A DNA stretch of 45,016 bases from Muribaculaceae bacterium (GTDB taxonomy: Bacteria; Bacteroidota; Bacteroidia; Bacteroidales; Muribaculaceae). The stretch spans positions 1 through 45,016 of the forward strand of contig JAFLUA010000015.1 of the NCBI GenBank assembly GCA_022508985.1, given 5' to 3'. Below are positions 18,066-27,989 of the stretch, piece by piece. Numbering within the stretch: position 1 is the stretch's first letter; each line of letters begins with the position of its first letter. Under the pieces are notes generated by a model. That model made no database searches, was not told the origin of the DNA, and was given only the letters and a program-made list of their open reading frames with translations. The translations under genes and the position numbers were made by a program.

Positions 18066-18073
18066 CAAATTTA
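18066..18073 (-). promoter_or_regulatory. Candidate -7 box for pgk
   Basis: On the minus strand TAAATTTG matches TAnnTTTG, 67 bp before the pgk ATG. The -33 half is not clear. Confidence 0.4.
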
Positions 18074-18106
18074 CACATTATTTCTAAAATAAAACGATAG
18101 TTTTGT

Positions 18107-18114
18107 TATCTTTG
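18107..18114 (+). promoter_or_regulatory. Candidate -7 box for the oligopeptidase gene
   Basis: TATCTTTG matches TAnnTTTG, 24 bp before the ATG at 18139. TTTC at 18081-18084 could serve as a weak -33 element, 22 bp upstream. Confidence 0.45.
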
Positions 18115-18138
18115 CAAAGAATTAATCTTATTTAAGTC

Positions 18139-20265
18139 ATGACAAAGTTTCTCCCACTCGCTATCATTGCTTTTGCATCACCGATAATGAACGCTAATTC
18201 TCATAATATAATCTACCCGGAAGCTCCCCGGGCCAATGTGGTCGACGAATATTTCGGCATTAAAGTTGCCGACAATTATCGGCCGCTCGAAAACGACACG
18301 GCAGCGAGCACGCTCGCTTGGGTTAAAGCCGAGAATAAGGTCACATTCGACTATCTGTCGAAAATACCCTATCGCGATGCTATCCGTAAACGCATCGAGC
18401 TGTTTAACAACTATCCCAAGTATGGCATACCTTCGAAAGAAAACGACGGCAATTATTATTTCTTCAATAACGACGGGCTCCAAAACCAAGCGGTACTGTA
18501 TCGCACTGCCGACCTCGACACCGAGCCCGAAATTTTTATCGATCCCAACAAGCTATCGGCCGACGGCACTGTGGCTCTGAAAGGTGTTTACCAATCGCAC
18601 GATGGTAAATATACGGCCTACACTATCTCGCGCAATGGTAGCGATTGGGAAGAGATATACGTTATGGATACCAAATCGAAACAATTACTCGACGACCACA
18701 TCGTTTGGGCTAAGTTTACCGACGCGCAGTGGTATGGCGACGGGTTCTTCTATAGCGCTTACGACCGACCTGAGCCCGGAAAAGAATTTTCAAATGCTAA
18801 TGAATACCACAAAGTATTCTACCACAAGCTCGGAACTTCGCAACACGACGATGTGATTGCTTTCGAAAATCCTAACGAGCCGCTACATTTCCACACCGCC
18901 ATTGTGAGTGACGACCAATCGCTACTCATGATTATCGGCTCGGGGCAAGGCATTGGCAATTCATTGATAATAAAAGACCTCACAGTCGACGACGCTCAAT
19001 GGGTGACGGTTGAACTTGCGCAAGACAGCGCTATTGAACCTATCGACTATATCGATGGCAAGCTTTATATTTTTACATCTAAAAATACGCCGAAAAATAA
19101 AATCGCTGTCGTAGATATTAACAAGCCACAACCCGAGTATTGGGTCGACCTTATTCCCGAAAGCGACGCTGTGCTCGTCGATGCATTCTTTGCCGGAGAT
19201 AATATGATTTTACGTTACGACAAAGACGCTTCACACCATGCCTATCTGGTGTCTAAAGAAGGTAAAATGATACGCGAAATAGCTCTCCCTACTTTCGGCA
19301 CCATCACATTTACCGGCAGCCGAAAACATAGCGAGGTATTCTACCGTTTCACTTCGTTTTGCTATGCCGGCGACATTTATCGCTACGATATGGCTACCGG
19401 CGAAAGCACTCTATATAAATCTGCGGCGCCCAAAGGATTCAATCCCGACGATTACACAACCGAGCAGGTTTTCTACACATCGGCCGATGGTACTCGGGTG
19501 CCCATGTTTTTGACTTACAAAAAAGGGCTGAAGCACGACAAAAAAAATCCGGTATACCTTTATGGATATGGCGGTTTCAACAACTCTCTTAACCCCGGTT
19601 TTTCGGCCAACCGTTTGTTCTGGCTCGAAAATGGGGGCATCTACGCTCAAGCAAACCTCCGTGGCGGTGCCGAATATGGCGAAGAATGGCACCTTGCCGG
19701 AACTAAACTTCAGAAAGTTAACGTTTTCAACGATTTTATCGCCGCCGCCGAATATCTGATTAACGAAGGCTGGACGTCGCCCGAACTCATGACGGCCGAA
19801 GGTGGCAGCAACGGCGGCCTTCTCGTTGGAGCTGCGGTGAATATGCGGCCCGACCTTTTCCGTGTTGCTATTCCTCGTGTTGGCGTTATGGACATGATGC
19901 GTTATCACCTTTTTACCATCGGGTGGAACTGGGCTCCCGATTACGGAACTTCGGCCGACTCGCCCGAAATGGCTAAATATCTGCTCGACTACTCGCCTAT
20001 TCATAACATTCGAAACGACGGCTCACAATACCCCGCCATACTCATCACCACGGCCGACCACGACGACAGAGTCGTTCCGGCTCACTCTTTCAAATATGCC
20101 GCCGTCCTTCAAGCGGCTAACACCGGAAATAGGCCTAAACTTATACGTATCGACAGCAACGCCGGCCATGGTGGTGGCAAACCAATTGCAAAAACTATCG
20201 ATGAGTTCACCGACATATACTCATTCATTTTCTATAATTTAGGCATTACTCCAAAACTCGACTAA
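18139..20265 (+). CDS. Exported prolyl oligopeptidase family serine peptidase (S9A)
   Basis: The 708-residue enzyme cleaves short peptides, typically after proline. It has a likely signal peptide (1-20), an N-terminal seven-blade propeller region, and a C-terminal alpha/beta-hydrolase domain. The catalytic residues are visible: S557 in EGGSNGGLLVG, the Asp in ADHDDRVVP, and H677 in NAGHGGGKP. The domain order and length match prolyl endopeptidases. With the signal peptide it should act in the periplasm on imported peptides. An oligopeptidase B-like activity cannot be excluded. Confidence 0.93.
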   Translation: MTKFLPLAIIAFASPIMNANSHNIIYPEAPRANVVDEYFGIKVADNYRPLENDTAASTLAWVKAENKVTFDYLSKIPYRDAIRKRIELFNNYPKYGIPSKENDGNYYFFNNDGLQNQAVLYRTADLDTEPEIFIDPNKLSADGTVALKGVYQSHDGKYTAYTISRNGSDWEEIYVMDTKSKQLLDDHIVWAKFTDAQWYGDGFFYSAYDRPEPGKEFSNANEYHKVFYHKLGTSQHDDVIAFENPNEPLHFHTAIVSDDQSLLMIIGSGQGIGNSLIIKDLTVDDAQWVTVELAQDSAIEPIDYIDGKLYIFTSKNTPKNKIAVVDINKPQPEYWVDLIPESDAVLVDAFFAGDNMILRYDKDASHHAYLVSKEGKMIREIALPTFGTITFTGSRKHSEVFYRFTSFCYAGDIYRYDMATGESTLYKSAAPKGFNPDDYTTEQVFYTSADGTRVPMFLTYKKGLKHDKKNPVYLYGYGGFNNSLNPGFSANRLFWLENGGIYAQANLRGGAEYGEEWHLAGTKLQKVNVFNDFIAAAEYLINEGWTSPELMTAEGGSNGGLLVGAAVNMRPDLFRVAIPRVGVMDMMRYHLFTIGWNWAPDYGTSADSPEMAKYLLDYSPIHNIRNDGSQYPAILITTADHDDRVVPAHSFKYAAVLQAANTGNRPKLIRIDSNAGHGGGKPIAKTIDEFTDIYSFIFYNLGITPKLD

Positions 20266-20312
20266 CATTCGATTTTTTGCGCCATCGCTTTTTAACCTTA
20301 TTTAACACAATA

Positions 20313-20346
20313 GGGGGGGGGTAAAGTATTATGTTTACTACCTTTG
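20313..20346 (+). promoter_or_regulatory. Promoter region with G9 tract
   Basis: A run of nine G (20313-20321) ends 17 bp before TACCTTTG (20339-20346), a full match to the TAnnTTTG -7 box. The tract covers the place where a -33 element would lie. The downstream ATG is at 20432. Changes in tract length could alter promoter strength. Confidence 0.55.
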
Positions 20347-20431
20347 CGAAAAAATTTGATAATCTCAGTCTTTATATGTAACAATTCTCGAAGTTTTGCG
20401 TCATATAAAGCAAAAACAAAAACTACATTCT

Positions 20432-23332
20432 ATGAAAAGACTTCTATCATCATTTTTCGTAATGGCGGTAATCGTTTCTTTTGCCGCTGAAAATCAGCTC
20501 TACTTGCGCGGGCGCGTAAAAGAATCATTAGGCAAAACCGACCTAATCCACGCCTACGTCGTGAGATACGACTCTATTGGCAACGTAATTGACAGCATTC
20601 AGGCAAACCAAGGCTTAGCGTGGCGAAATGGCGCTATCGACACGACATCGGTTTTCTCATTCCCGGTACCGAGAGTCGACTCTACATACGTTTTCGATGT
20701 TGTTTGTAAGGGCTACAAACCTTTGACCATGTCGTACTCCGTTAACAAAATTGGCAAAAGAGAGGACAGACGCGACATCGGAACAATATATCTCGATCGA
20801 GCACCTATAATGCTTAACGAAGTAACGGTAACGTCTTCTAAAATAAAATTTTACAACGATGGCGACACTATCGTTTATAATGCTGATGCCTTTCAGCTCG
20901 CCGAAGGATCGATGCTCGACGCGCTAATTTCTCAACTTCCCGGCGTTGAGCTGAACACTAACGGACAGATTAAAGTCAATGGCGACTTTGTCGAATCTCT
21001 GCTCCTTAACGGCAAACAGTTTTTCGACGGCAACAACAACCTGATGCTTGAAAACATTGCGGCATACACCGTCAAAGACATTAAAGTCTACGACGCGCCT
21101 ACGAAAAAAGACGTATTGATGGGCAACGACAACAATAAAGTGCTTACTATGAACGTGCTCCTCAAAAAAGAATATAACTATGGATGGCTCGTTAATGCGC
21201 AAGGCGGATACGGGAGCGAGAATAGATATCTGGCACGGCTATTTGCTTCTTGGTTCAACTCCACCACTCGCATCACTACGATAGGCAATGTAAACAACCT
21301 AAACAACAACCGGAAGCCAGGTCGTGACGACACTTGGACGCCCGAAGAAATGCCCGACGGTGCCAAGTCGGTGATAATGGGTGGCATCAATTACAACTAC
21401 GAGCATCCGGAGGGCACTACATACGCCGATGGTAATATTATGTTTAATCAAGTAAATAATAATGTCGCTCGCACAAGCAACCGAATTAATTTCATACCCG
21501 GTGGCGACACTTACGAGAATTCTTTCGCCGACAACCACGACCGCTCTACCGCTCTCTCTACTCAGCACTATTTCAATAAGCAAATAATAAAGCCGCTAAG
21601 CTTGGGGTTGAATCTTGCCGCAGGTTATAATTATGAGAAAAACAATGCCGCAACTCTCTCTGCTACATTCTCAAGCGACCCGGGCGAAATGTCGCGACAA
21701 ATGCTCGAAGCGATATACTCCAATGGCGACGCCGAGAAACTTGCCACTATATTAAACCACGCCAATACTAAATCCGATGGCTGGAATAAAGCTTATAACA
21801 TATCTTTTTCGCCATATTTTCTTATTAATCTGCCTCACAGCAACGATAGAATGTATGCCAATGTGGGCGTTTCTTACAACTCCAGCAAAGCCGATTTGTG
21901 GCGAGACTACGTGATTAATTATGGTGCCTCGATGTCAGATGCCGAAAAAAGACGTCAATATACCGACAACTCACCCAATCACGAGCTAAACTTGTATGGC
22001 GGTTTGAGATATTCTACTAACTTCAAACACATCTACTTCACAGCTTATTACTCTTATCTTTTTTCCGAAAAAACAAAAGATTCATATATGTATGCCCTCG
22101 ACAAGCTAAACGACATGGGCATATACGGCACTCTTCCAACCGATTATATTACGGCATTCGACCCGCTGAACAGCTTCGAATCGAAAACAATTCAAAACAA
22201 GCACAGCATTAAGCCTGAAATTACTTTCTATACCGATATCAAAGACAAAACGGCCATACACATCAACGTTATGCCCGAGATTGCTCTCGTTCACCGCAAC
22301 TTTAACTATTGGACCAACCAAAAAAATTACCACCTATCGAAGTCTAATGTTGCTGTCAATGTTCAAGGTTATTGGGAAGGCATGATTCAAGTCGACTTCG
22401 GGAAACTTGGAGAAGGACGGCAAGCTAAATATCGTAACTCGCTGCGTTACAGCTATAGTTCAACGCCTACTCTACCCGATATGTACGATATGATCGACAT
22501 CGTTAACGATGCTAATCCGCTTAACATCTACATTGGCAATCCCGACTTGAAAATGGCATGGCGTCATCGACACCTGTTCCGCTGGCACTATATGCCACAT
22601 TCGCACCCAACGTTCAACAACATTCTGTATATGAGCTATACTCACGCCTCTAACTCGTTAACTCGCGGGTATACCTACGACACGACAAGCGGCATACGAT
22701 ACAACAAAATGTATAATGTAAACGGCAACCGCACTTGGGCGCTCACAAACGAACTTAGCTGGCAATTTGGTGCTAAAAAGCAATTCACCCTTTCATCATA
22801 TACCGACGGCGTTTTAGCTACTTACAACGACATGATCGGCACTAATGGAAACGAGCCGCAAAAAGTGACTGTCCAAAACAATTCTATAACCGAGAACGTA
22901 AAACTCGGATGGCAGATTGGCCGACAATCCATTGCTCTGAGGTGCGACTTTATGACTCGACAGACCTCCTCCGAGCAACCCGATTTCAACACCATCAATG
23001 CCACGCACGTCAACTACGGATTATCAGGCACTTTCATCCTGCCAGCCGGATTTAGCCTTTCTACCGACTTCACGTGCTATATGCGTCGCGGTTATGGTAC
23101 GCCAACACTCGACACAACCGACCCCGTTTGGAATGCGCGTATTAGTTACGTACCGTTGGCTAATAAACACTGGGTATTTATGCTCGACGGTTTCGACCTT
23201 CTGCATCAGCTATCCAATGTTAATTACGCCGTTACGGCTTCGGGACGCACTGTTTCATATTCTAATGTAATACCGCGATACGTAATGCTTTCAGTGCAAT
23301 ATCGCCTCAACATTCAGCCTAAAAAACGATAG
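20432..23332 (+). CDS. Outer-membrane beta-barrel protein with carboxypeptidase-like N-terminus
   Basis: The 966-residue protein has a signal peptide (about 1-19), a short Ig-like carboxypeptidase-regulatory-like domain (about 22-125), a plug-like region (LNEVTVTSSKIKFYNDGDT near 129-147, ALISQLPGVELNTNGQI near 163-179) and a long barrel of amphipathic strands ending SVQYRLNIQPKKR. It belongs to the TonB-dependent-receptor-like outer-membrane barrel group of Bacteroidota. No SusD partner lies next to it, so its cargo is unknown. I chose ATG 20432 since the lysine/arginine-hydrophobic signal starts there. Its promoter region contains a G9 tract. Confidence 0.88.
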   Translation: MKRLLSSFFVMAVIVSFAAENQLYLRGRVKESLGKTDLIHAYVVRYDSIGNVIDSIQANQGLAWRNGAIDTTSVFSFPVPRVDSTYVFDVVCKGYKPLTMSYSVNKIGKREDRRDIGTIYLDRAPIMLNEVTVTSSKIKFYNDGDTIVYNADAFQLAEGSMLDALISQLPGVELNTNGQIKVNGDFVESLLLNGKQFFDGNNNLMLENIAAYTVKDIKVYDAPTKKDVLMGNDNNKVLTMNVLLKKEYNYGWLVNAQGGYGSENRYLARLFASWFNSTTRITTIGNVNNLNNNRKPGRDDTWTPEEMPDGAKSVIMGGINYNYEHPEGTTYADGNIMFNQVNNNVARTSNRINFIPGGDTYENSFADNHDRSTALSTQHYFNKQIIKPLSLGLNLAAGYNYEKNNAATLSATFSSDPGEMSRQMLEAIYSNGDAEKLATILNHANTKSDGWNKAYNISFSPYFLINLPHSNDRMYANVGVSYNSSKADLWRDYVINYGASMSDAEKRRQYTDNSPNHELNLYGGLRYSTNFKHIYFTAYYSYLFSEKTKDSYMYALDKLNDMGIYGTLPTDYITAFDPLNSFESKTIQNKHSIKPEITFYTDIKDKTAIHINVMPEIALVHRNFNYWTNQKNYHLSKSNVAVNVQGYWEGMIQVDFGKLGEGRQAKYRNSLRYSYSSTPTLPDMYDMIDIVNDANPLNIYIGNPDLKMAWRHRHLFRWHYMPHSHPTFNNILYMSYTHASNSLTRGYTYDTTSGIRYNKMYNVNGNRTWALTNELSWQFGAKKQFTLSSYTDGVLATYNDMIGTNGNEPQKVTVQNNSITENVKLGWQIGRQSIALRCDFMTRQTSSEQPDFNTINATHVNYGLSGTFILPAGFSLSTDFTCYMRRGYGTPTLDTTDPVWNARISYVPLANKHWVFMLDGFDLLHQLSNVNYAVTASGRTVSYSNVIPRYVMLSVQYRLNIQPKKR

Positions 23333-23353
23333 CACATATCACACAACAAAATT

Positions 23354-23401
23354 AAGTAGGAGGTAAGGACTATTCACAGCCATACCTCCTACTTCCTTTT
23401 T
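23354..23401 (+). terminator. Rho-independent terminator of the OM barrel gene
   Basis: AAGTAGGAGGTA (23354-23365) and TACCTCCTACTT (23383-23394) form a perfect 12-bp stem with a 17-base loop, followed by CCTTTTT. It lies 22 bp after the stop. The opposite strand has a weak T-rich tail, so it may also end the converging glycosyltransferase gene. Confidence 0.88.
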
Positions 23402-23410
23402 ATGCTATTT

Positions 23411-24463
23411 TCAGATTTTTGACAGTAGTTTTATTAGTCGGCCGAAGAGCATTCTTTTCCACTTGTTTCGTTTTTCGTTATGCAGGCATATTTCATACAT
23501 CTGATTTACATCCTTTTCAAAAAACGATATCACAAAGGGGTCTTGCCAGAATGACGAACTCTTATCAACGTCTTTCAGCCCATTGTAAACCGGATCTTCA
23601 ATCTCTTCTTTCAAATAACTAATTATCTCTTCTCGCCCCTGTTTATATCTAATCCTTTGCTGTATCTCCGATTTCAACAGATTTTTCAACTCCCATCTGA
23701 TGGGGTTATGCGCCTTTTCGTACTTAAACCGCGCTATCATCTCCTCCTTATATCGATAGAGTTTCTTCAAATCGGTTAAAAGATGAGGATTGTATTTCGA
23801 AGTCATGCCGCCATAGCGATAACAATAGCCATCTTCCGGTAGCAAATATATCTTATTCAAGTATGGAAACAGCTGCATATTATACGCTAAATCCTCACCC
23901 ATTGTCACTCCAAACGGTTTTATCTCTACACTATCCAAAAACGATTTTCTGTATAATTTACCACACATCCACACCGACAAGATATTGATTCCGAAAAATG
24001 AGATAAAATATTTCTCAAATAGCTCAGGCTGTTCTATCAAGCCGATTATCCTGTTTTTACTTCTATTTTTAATCAACCCGAATCGGTCGTAGTTTCTGGT
24101 TGAATCTATTTCAACGTAATCGGCTCCGGTTTCCTCGGCCTTCGCATACATTGTAGATATAACATGCCGATTTCCAAGCCAGTCATCAGAATCGATATGC
24201 AACACATAGCCCCCACTCGCAACCGAAAAACCCGAGAAGCGGGCAAGTTCAAGTCCTTCATTCCGTTCTTTATCTACTATTTTTATTCGCTTATCACTTT
24301 CGGCATACCGCTTACATATCTCCACACTGTTGTCAGGCGATTTATCATTAACAAGGATTATTTCCAAGTCTTGATAATCTTGACCTAAGACCGACTCAAG
24401 GCACTGAGGCAGATATCGCGACGTATTATAGACCGGTATTATAACAGAAATCAGTTTAGACAT
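23411..24463 (-). CDS. Glycosyltransferase family 2
   Basis: The 350-residue cytoplasmic enzyme has a GT-A fold: LISVIIPVYNTSRYLPQC near 4-21, EIILVNDKSPDNSVEIC near 34-50, and the metal/nucleotide-sugar motif HIDSDDW near 92-98. It would add a sugar to a growing surface polysaccharide or lipid; donor and acceptor are unknown. It starts 3 bp after the GT4 gene, which comes first in the operon. The DNA is AT-rich: the 60-bp line 24001-24060 has 20 G+C, against 32 in 40261-40320 of ligA. Confidence 0.92.
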   Translation of the reverse strand: MSKLISVIIPVYNTSRYLPQCLESVLGQDYQDLEIILVNDKSPDNSVEICKRYAESDKRIKIVDKERNEGLELARFSGFSVASGGYVLHIDSDDWLGNRHVISTMYAKAEETGADYVEIDSTRNYDRFGLIKNRSKNRIIGLIEQPELFEKYFISFFGINILSVWMCGKLYRKSFLDSVEIKPFGVTMGEDLAYNMQLFPYLNKIYLLPEDGYCYRYGGMTSKYNPHLLTDLKKLYRYKEEMIARFKYEKAHNPIRWELKNLLKSEIQQRIRYKQGREEIISYLKEEIEDPVYNGLKDVDKSSSFWQDPFVISFFEKDVNQMYEICLHNEKRNKWKRMLFGRLIKLLSKI

Positions 24464-24466
24464 AAT

Positions 24467-25591
24467 CTACACTTTATTACCCATCAATTCATCAAAAAGA
24501 GCCAGCCACTGCGCACCTACTTTGCTCATTTGAAACTGCTGAGCCGAGGCCTTTGCTTTTAACTGTAACGCTCTTAGGTCGGTATTCATCAACTGCTCCA
24601 CGGCGCCTATAAATTCACGCTCATCATAATCTCGTGCTATATAACCGTTGGCGCCAGATTTTATCACGTCATGGTAAGCCGGGCACACATCAAAAACAAC
24701 AGGCACACAGCCATGCGACATCGACTCCAACAAAACCATTGGAAATCCCTCATGAAATGACGGCAACACCATTATACCGGCCTCGCCATAATAAGGATAT
24801 GGGTCGGTGATTCCGGTTATCGATATTCGTTCAAGTCTGTTTTTAACAATCTTCTTCTCTACCAATTTTCGGTCAATGCCGTCACCTACTAAAATAAAAT
24901 TCCATTCTGGGTACTTCTTATATAACTTTTTCCATAAGCGCACTAAAAATAAAACATTTTTAGGGCTATGCACCAAGCGCCCGCACCATACTATCGTCTT
25001 CTTTTTCTCAGGTATCGCGATATCGAGAAGGCTTTGCTCCAAGCTATTGGGTATAGCAGCAACCTTTGACCCGATATCATCTTTCGACTTATTCACCAAC
25101 AACTGCTTATACGCCGGTGATAGCACAACCAACTTATCGGCCCCCTTTATCTGATAATTAACACCTTGCCGTTGCTTATACTTCCGCCTTGGCGTATTTA
25201 ACAAAAACAATATATTCGTGAGGCTATTCCGCAAATTTGCCAAGCTAAATGTTTCTAACAAAGACCTAAAAGCGTGGTGTTCATCTACGTTGCAGTGCAA
25301 GCACTTTATAATTTTGACATCAGACCGTATAGCCGGATGCGTTATAAAGAGCTGGCAATATTGGTCGATAAGGATATCTATTTTATAAGTCTCAATATAG
25401 CGATTTATAAACTCCTGTTTCGCGCTTATCGGGCCGTCTGGCAACCGACCGGGATGCGGTTCGCCTTGCCCGGTGATATAAAAAACATTGTTGCCTATCG
25501 ACTTGAAATAGTTGCTTAGGTTATATGTTACGCGCTCTACTCCACCTATCTGCGGTGATGGAATAAAAAGTGTGCAAAAGCAAATATTCAT
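24467..25591 (-). CDS. Glycosyltransferase family 4
   Basis: The 374-residue enzyme has the GT-B layout: an N-terminal acceptor domain beginning SPQIGGVERVTYNLSNYF, and a C-terminal donor domain with KTIVWCGRLVHSPKN and the family E-x7-E-like block SFHEGFPMVLLESMSHGCVP near 279-298. It should use a nucleotide sugar to build surface glycans. I chose ATG 25591; a longer reading upstream adds a hydrophobic stretch that is not typical of the family. It is the first gene of the two-gene operon with GT2. No other polysaccharide genes are nearby. Confidence 0.9.
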   Translation of the reverse strand: MNICFCTLFIPSPQIGGVERVTYNLSNYFKSIGNNVFYITGQGEPHPGRLPDGPISAKQEFINRYIETYKIDILIDQYCQLFITHPAIRSDVKIIKCLHCNVDEHHAFRSLLETFSLANLRNSLTNILFLLNTPRRKYKQRQGVNYQIKGADKLVVLSPAYKQLLVNKSKDDIGSKVAAIPNSLEQSLLDIAIPEKKKTIVWCGRLVHSPKNVLFLVRLWKKLYKKYPEWNFILVGDGIDRKLVEKKIVKNRLERISITGITDPYPYYGEAGIMVLPSFHEGFPMVLLESMSHGCVPVVFDVCPAYHDVIKSGANGYIARDYDEREFIGAVEQLMNTDLRALQLKAKASAQQFQMSKVGAQWLALFDELMGNKV

Positions 25592-25875
25592 TGTCGTAAG
25601 TCTTGAAAACAATAAAGAAAAATAAAAAACGATATGCAAAATTATTGTTCCGGATCCTTTTCAGCAGGACTTTGATCTAAACCAAGCCCGGCTACATATC
25701 CATTATTTTATTGCAAATATAGTATTTGTGCACCAAATCGATACACACATTTAGATGTTTTAACTATTCCACTAAAAGTGCTTCTTTTCAAGCATCATTT
25801 TTCCTAAGAAGTGCGCCTTTCGGCTCTATGAAAATTTGGATATTATCGTATTCCGACTCCGTGCCTTTGTTATCT
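25592..25875 (-). other. Non-coding region upstream of the glycosyltransferase pair
   Basis: I see no gene here. On the minus strand TATATTTG (25721-25714) matches the -7 box, giving a leader of about 115 nt, with no -33 element at the right spacing. Farther upstream a small GCC-GAAA-GGC hairpin (about 25826-25835) is present but has no clear meaning. Confidence 0.4.
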
Positions 25876-25916
25876 TAAACAAATAAGGTGCAGCTACTTG
25901 AGCCACACCCTATTTG
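25876..25916 (-). terminator. Terminator of dnaK
   Basis: On the minus strand CAAATAGGGTG (25916-25906) pairs with CACCTTATTTG (25890-25880) to form an 11-bp stem with one G-U pair and a 15-base loop, followed by the weak T-rich TTTAAGAT. It lies 30 bp after the dnaK stop. Confidence 0.6.
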
Positions 25917-25946
25917 CTTATTGATAATTATCGTTGTCTATCTAAT

Positions 25947-27839
25947 TTACTTCACCTCCTCGTAGTCGACATCGGTTACAGTGTCGTCGGGATTAGAGTT
26001 GCCTGCACCGGGCTGTGCTCCTTGCTGTTGTTGCTGAGCCTGAGCATTGAGGATATCTTGTTGCACTGCGCCGAAAGTCGTTTCTATTTCCTTGATAGCG
26101 GCATCAATAGCTGCTATGTCGGCATTTTTGTGAGCCTCTTTAAGTTTTGCAACAGCGTCTTCGATTGCCGAACGCTTGTCGGCGGGTATCTTATCGCCAA
26201 ATTCACCGAGTTGCTTTTCCGTCTGGAATATAATAGCGTCGGCTTGATTTAGCTTGTCGACACGTTCTTTTTCGCGTGCATCGGCATCGGCATTAGCTGC
26301 CGCTTCGTCTTTCATGCGCTTGATTTCAGCATCGGTAAGTCCGCTTGAGGCCTCGATGCGTATGCTCTGTTCCTTGCCGGTGGCTTTATCTTTTGCCGAC
26401 ACGTTAAGTATGCCATTGGCATCAATCTCAAACGTCACTTCGATTTGAGGAATGCCGCGCGGTGCCGGAGCGATGCCATCGAGGTGGAATTTACCAAGGA
26501 GCTTGTCATCTTTCGCCATGGGGCGTTCGCCTTGCAACACATTGATTTCAACCGACGGCTGGTTGTCTTGAGCGGTAGAGAACATCTCACTCTTGCGAGT
26601 GGGGATCGTGGTATTGGCTTCGATGAGCTTTGTCATAACTCCGCCAAGGGTCTCAATACCTACCGAGAGGGGAACAACATCGAGAAGAACCACATCTTTC
26701 ACGTCACCGGCGAGGACGCCGCCTTGGATAGCAGCGCCAACGGCCACTACCTCGTCGGGGTTAACGCCCTTCGATGGTGCTTTGCCAAAGAATTTCTCAA
26801 CAATCTGCTGTATTGCCGGTATACGGGTCGATCCACCCACGAGTATTACCTCATCGATATCCGATGCTTTAAGACCGGCATCGCGAAGTGCATCCTCGCA
26901 CGGCTTTATCGTTGCGTTGATGAGCCTGTCGGCAAGTTGCTCGAACTTAGCGCGGGTAAGAGTCGTTACCAGGTGCTTGGGTATACCATTTACGGGCATG
27001 ATATACGGCAAGTTTATCTCGGTTGACGTTGCGCTCGAAAGCTCTATTTTTGCTTTCTCGGCGGCTTCTTTAAGGCGCTGGAGAGCCATCGGGTCTTGAC
27101 GCAGATCTACGCCTTCTTGCTTCTGGAACTCTTCGGCAAGCCAGTCAATAATAACATGATCGAAATCATCGCCACCGAGGTGGGTATCGCCATTTGTCGA
27201 TTTTACTTCAAACACTCCATCGCCAAGTTCAAGGATCGAAATATCGAATGTACCGCCACCGAGGTCAAACACTGCAATCTTCTGATCTTTATTCGCTTTG
27301 TCAAGGCCATAAGCAAGAGCCGCTGCGGTCGGTTCGTTCACAATACGGCGCACTGTGAGACCCGCTATTTCACCGGCCTCTTTCGTTGCCTGGCGCTGAG
27401 AATCGTTAAAGTAGGCGGGAACTGTGATCACAGCCTCTGTTACGCTCTGTCCGAGATAATCTTCAGCGGTTTTCTTCATCTTTTGAAGAATCATTGCCGA
27501 TATCTCTTGAGGCGTATATTCACGGCCGTCGATATCAATGCGCGGGGTATTGTTGTCGCCACGCACTACTTTATAAGGCACGCGTTCGATTTCATTTGTC
27601 ACTTGGTCGTATGTTTCACCCATGAAGCGCTTAATCGAATAAATTGTACGCTGAGGGTTGGTGATTGCCTGGCGTTTTGCCGGGTCGCCAACTTTACGCT
27701 CGCCACCATCGACAAAAGCCACAACCGACGGGGTCGTATTGCGACCTTCGCTATTGGGTATTACAACCGGATTGTTACCTTCGAGTACGGAAACACATGA
27801 GTTGGTTGTTCCTAAGTCGATTCCAATAATCTTTCCCAT
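25947..27839 (-). CDS. dnaK: Chaperone DnaK (Hsp70)
   Basis: DnaK binds exposed hydrophobic segments of proteins and releases them with ATP, with DnaJ and GrpE. The 630-residue protein has [18 protein letters not shown] near 4-21, [17 protein letters not shown] near 140-156, the phosphate motifs [13 protein letters not shown] near 190-202 and [11 protein letters not shown] near 337-347, a substrate-binding domain and a Q-rich linker near 600 before the conserved acidic end [10 protein letters not shown]. dnaJ and grpE are not adjacent. A palindrome 83 bp upstream of the ATG may control it. Confidence 0.98.
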   Translation of the reverse strand: MGKIIGIDLGTTNSCVSVLEGNNPVVIPNSEGRNTTPSVVAFVDGGERKVGDPAKRQAITNPQRTIYSIKRFMGETYDQVTNEIERVPYKVVRGDNNTPRIDIDGREYTPQEISAMILQKMKKTAEDYLGQSVTEAVITVPAYFNDSQRQATKEAGEIAGLTVRRIVNEPTAAALAYGLDKANKDQKIAVFDLGGGTFDISILELGDGVFEVKSTNGDTHLGGDDFDHVIIDWLAEEFQKQEGVDLRQDPMALQRLKEAAEKAKIELSSATSTEINLPYIMPVNGIPKHLVTTLTRAKFEQLADRLINATIKPCEDALRDAGLKASDIDEVILVGGSTRIPAIQQIVEKFFGKAPSKGVNPDEVVAVGAAIQGGVLAGDVKDVVLLDVVPLSVGIETLGGVMTKLIEANTTIPTRKSEMFSTAQDNQPSVEINVLQGERPMAKDDKLLGKFHLDGIAPAPRGIPQIEVTFEIDANGILNVSAKDKATGKEQSIRIEASSGLTDAEIKRMKDEAAANADADAREKERVDKLNQADAIIFQTEKQLGEFGDKIPADKRSAIEDAVAKLKEAHKNADIAAIDAAIKEIETTFGAVQQDILNAQAQQQQQGAQPGAGNSNPDDTVTDVDYEEVK

Positions 27840-27921
27840 AGTTTTATGTTTTATCTTTTATTAATTTATTTTTTTCTGTTTTTGTTTACAAATAAAACAA
27901 ATCGTGTGCCAAAAAGTTTAC

Positions 27922-27938
27922 ACTGACAAAGTGTCAGT
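27922..27938. promoter_or_regulatory. Palindrome between dnaK and DUF4491
   Basis: ACTGACA-AAG-TGTCAGT is a perfect 7-bp inverted repeat with a 3-bp centre. It sits in the divergent gap, 83 bp before the dnaK ATG and 52 bp before the DUF4491 ATG. It is not CIRCE (TTAGCACTC-N9-GAGTGCTAA). A heat-shock operator is a reasonable guess. Confidence 0.5.
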
Positions 27939-27962
27939 ATTTCGAGTTTTAATCAAAAATCG

Positions 27963-27970
27963 TATTTTTG
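27963..27970 (+). promoter_or_regulatory. Candidate -7 box for DUF4491
   Basis: TATTTTTG matches TAnnTTTG, 19 bp before the ATG. TTTC at 27940-27943 lies 19 bp upstream and may be a degenerate -33 element, next to the palindrome. Confidence 0.5.
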
Positions 27971-27989
27971 CATAAAATTTACTACACAC

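Noticed and set aside
19411-20004. 197-codon minus-strand frame opposite the oligopeptidase
   Set aside because: It covers the catalytic domain coding region in antisense and has no start context or family likeness.
27096-27800. 234-codon plus-strand frame opposite dnaK
   Set aside because: It is the antisense shadow of a highly conserved Hsp70 gene; the translation has no known motif.
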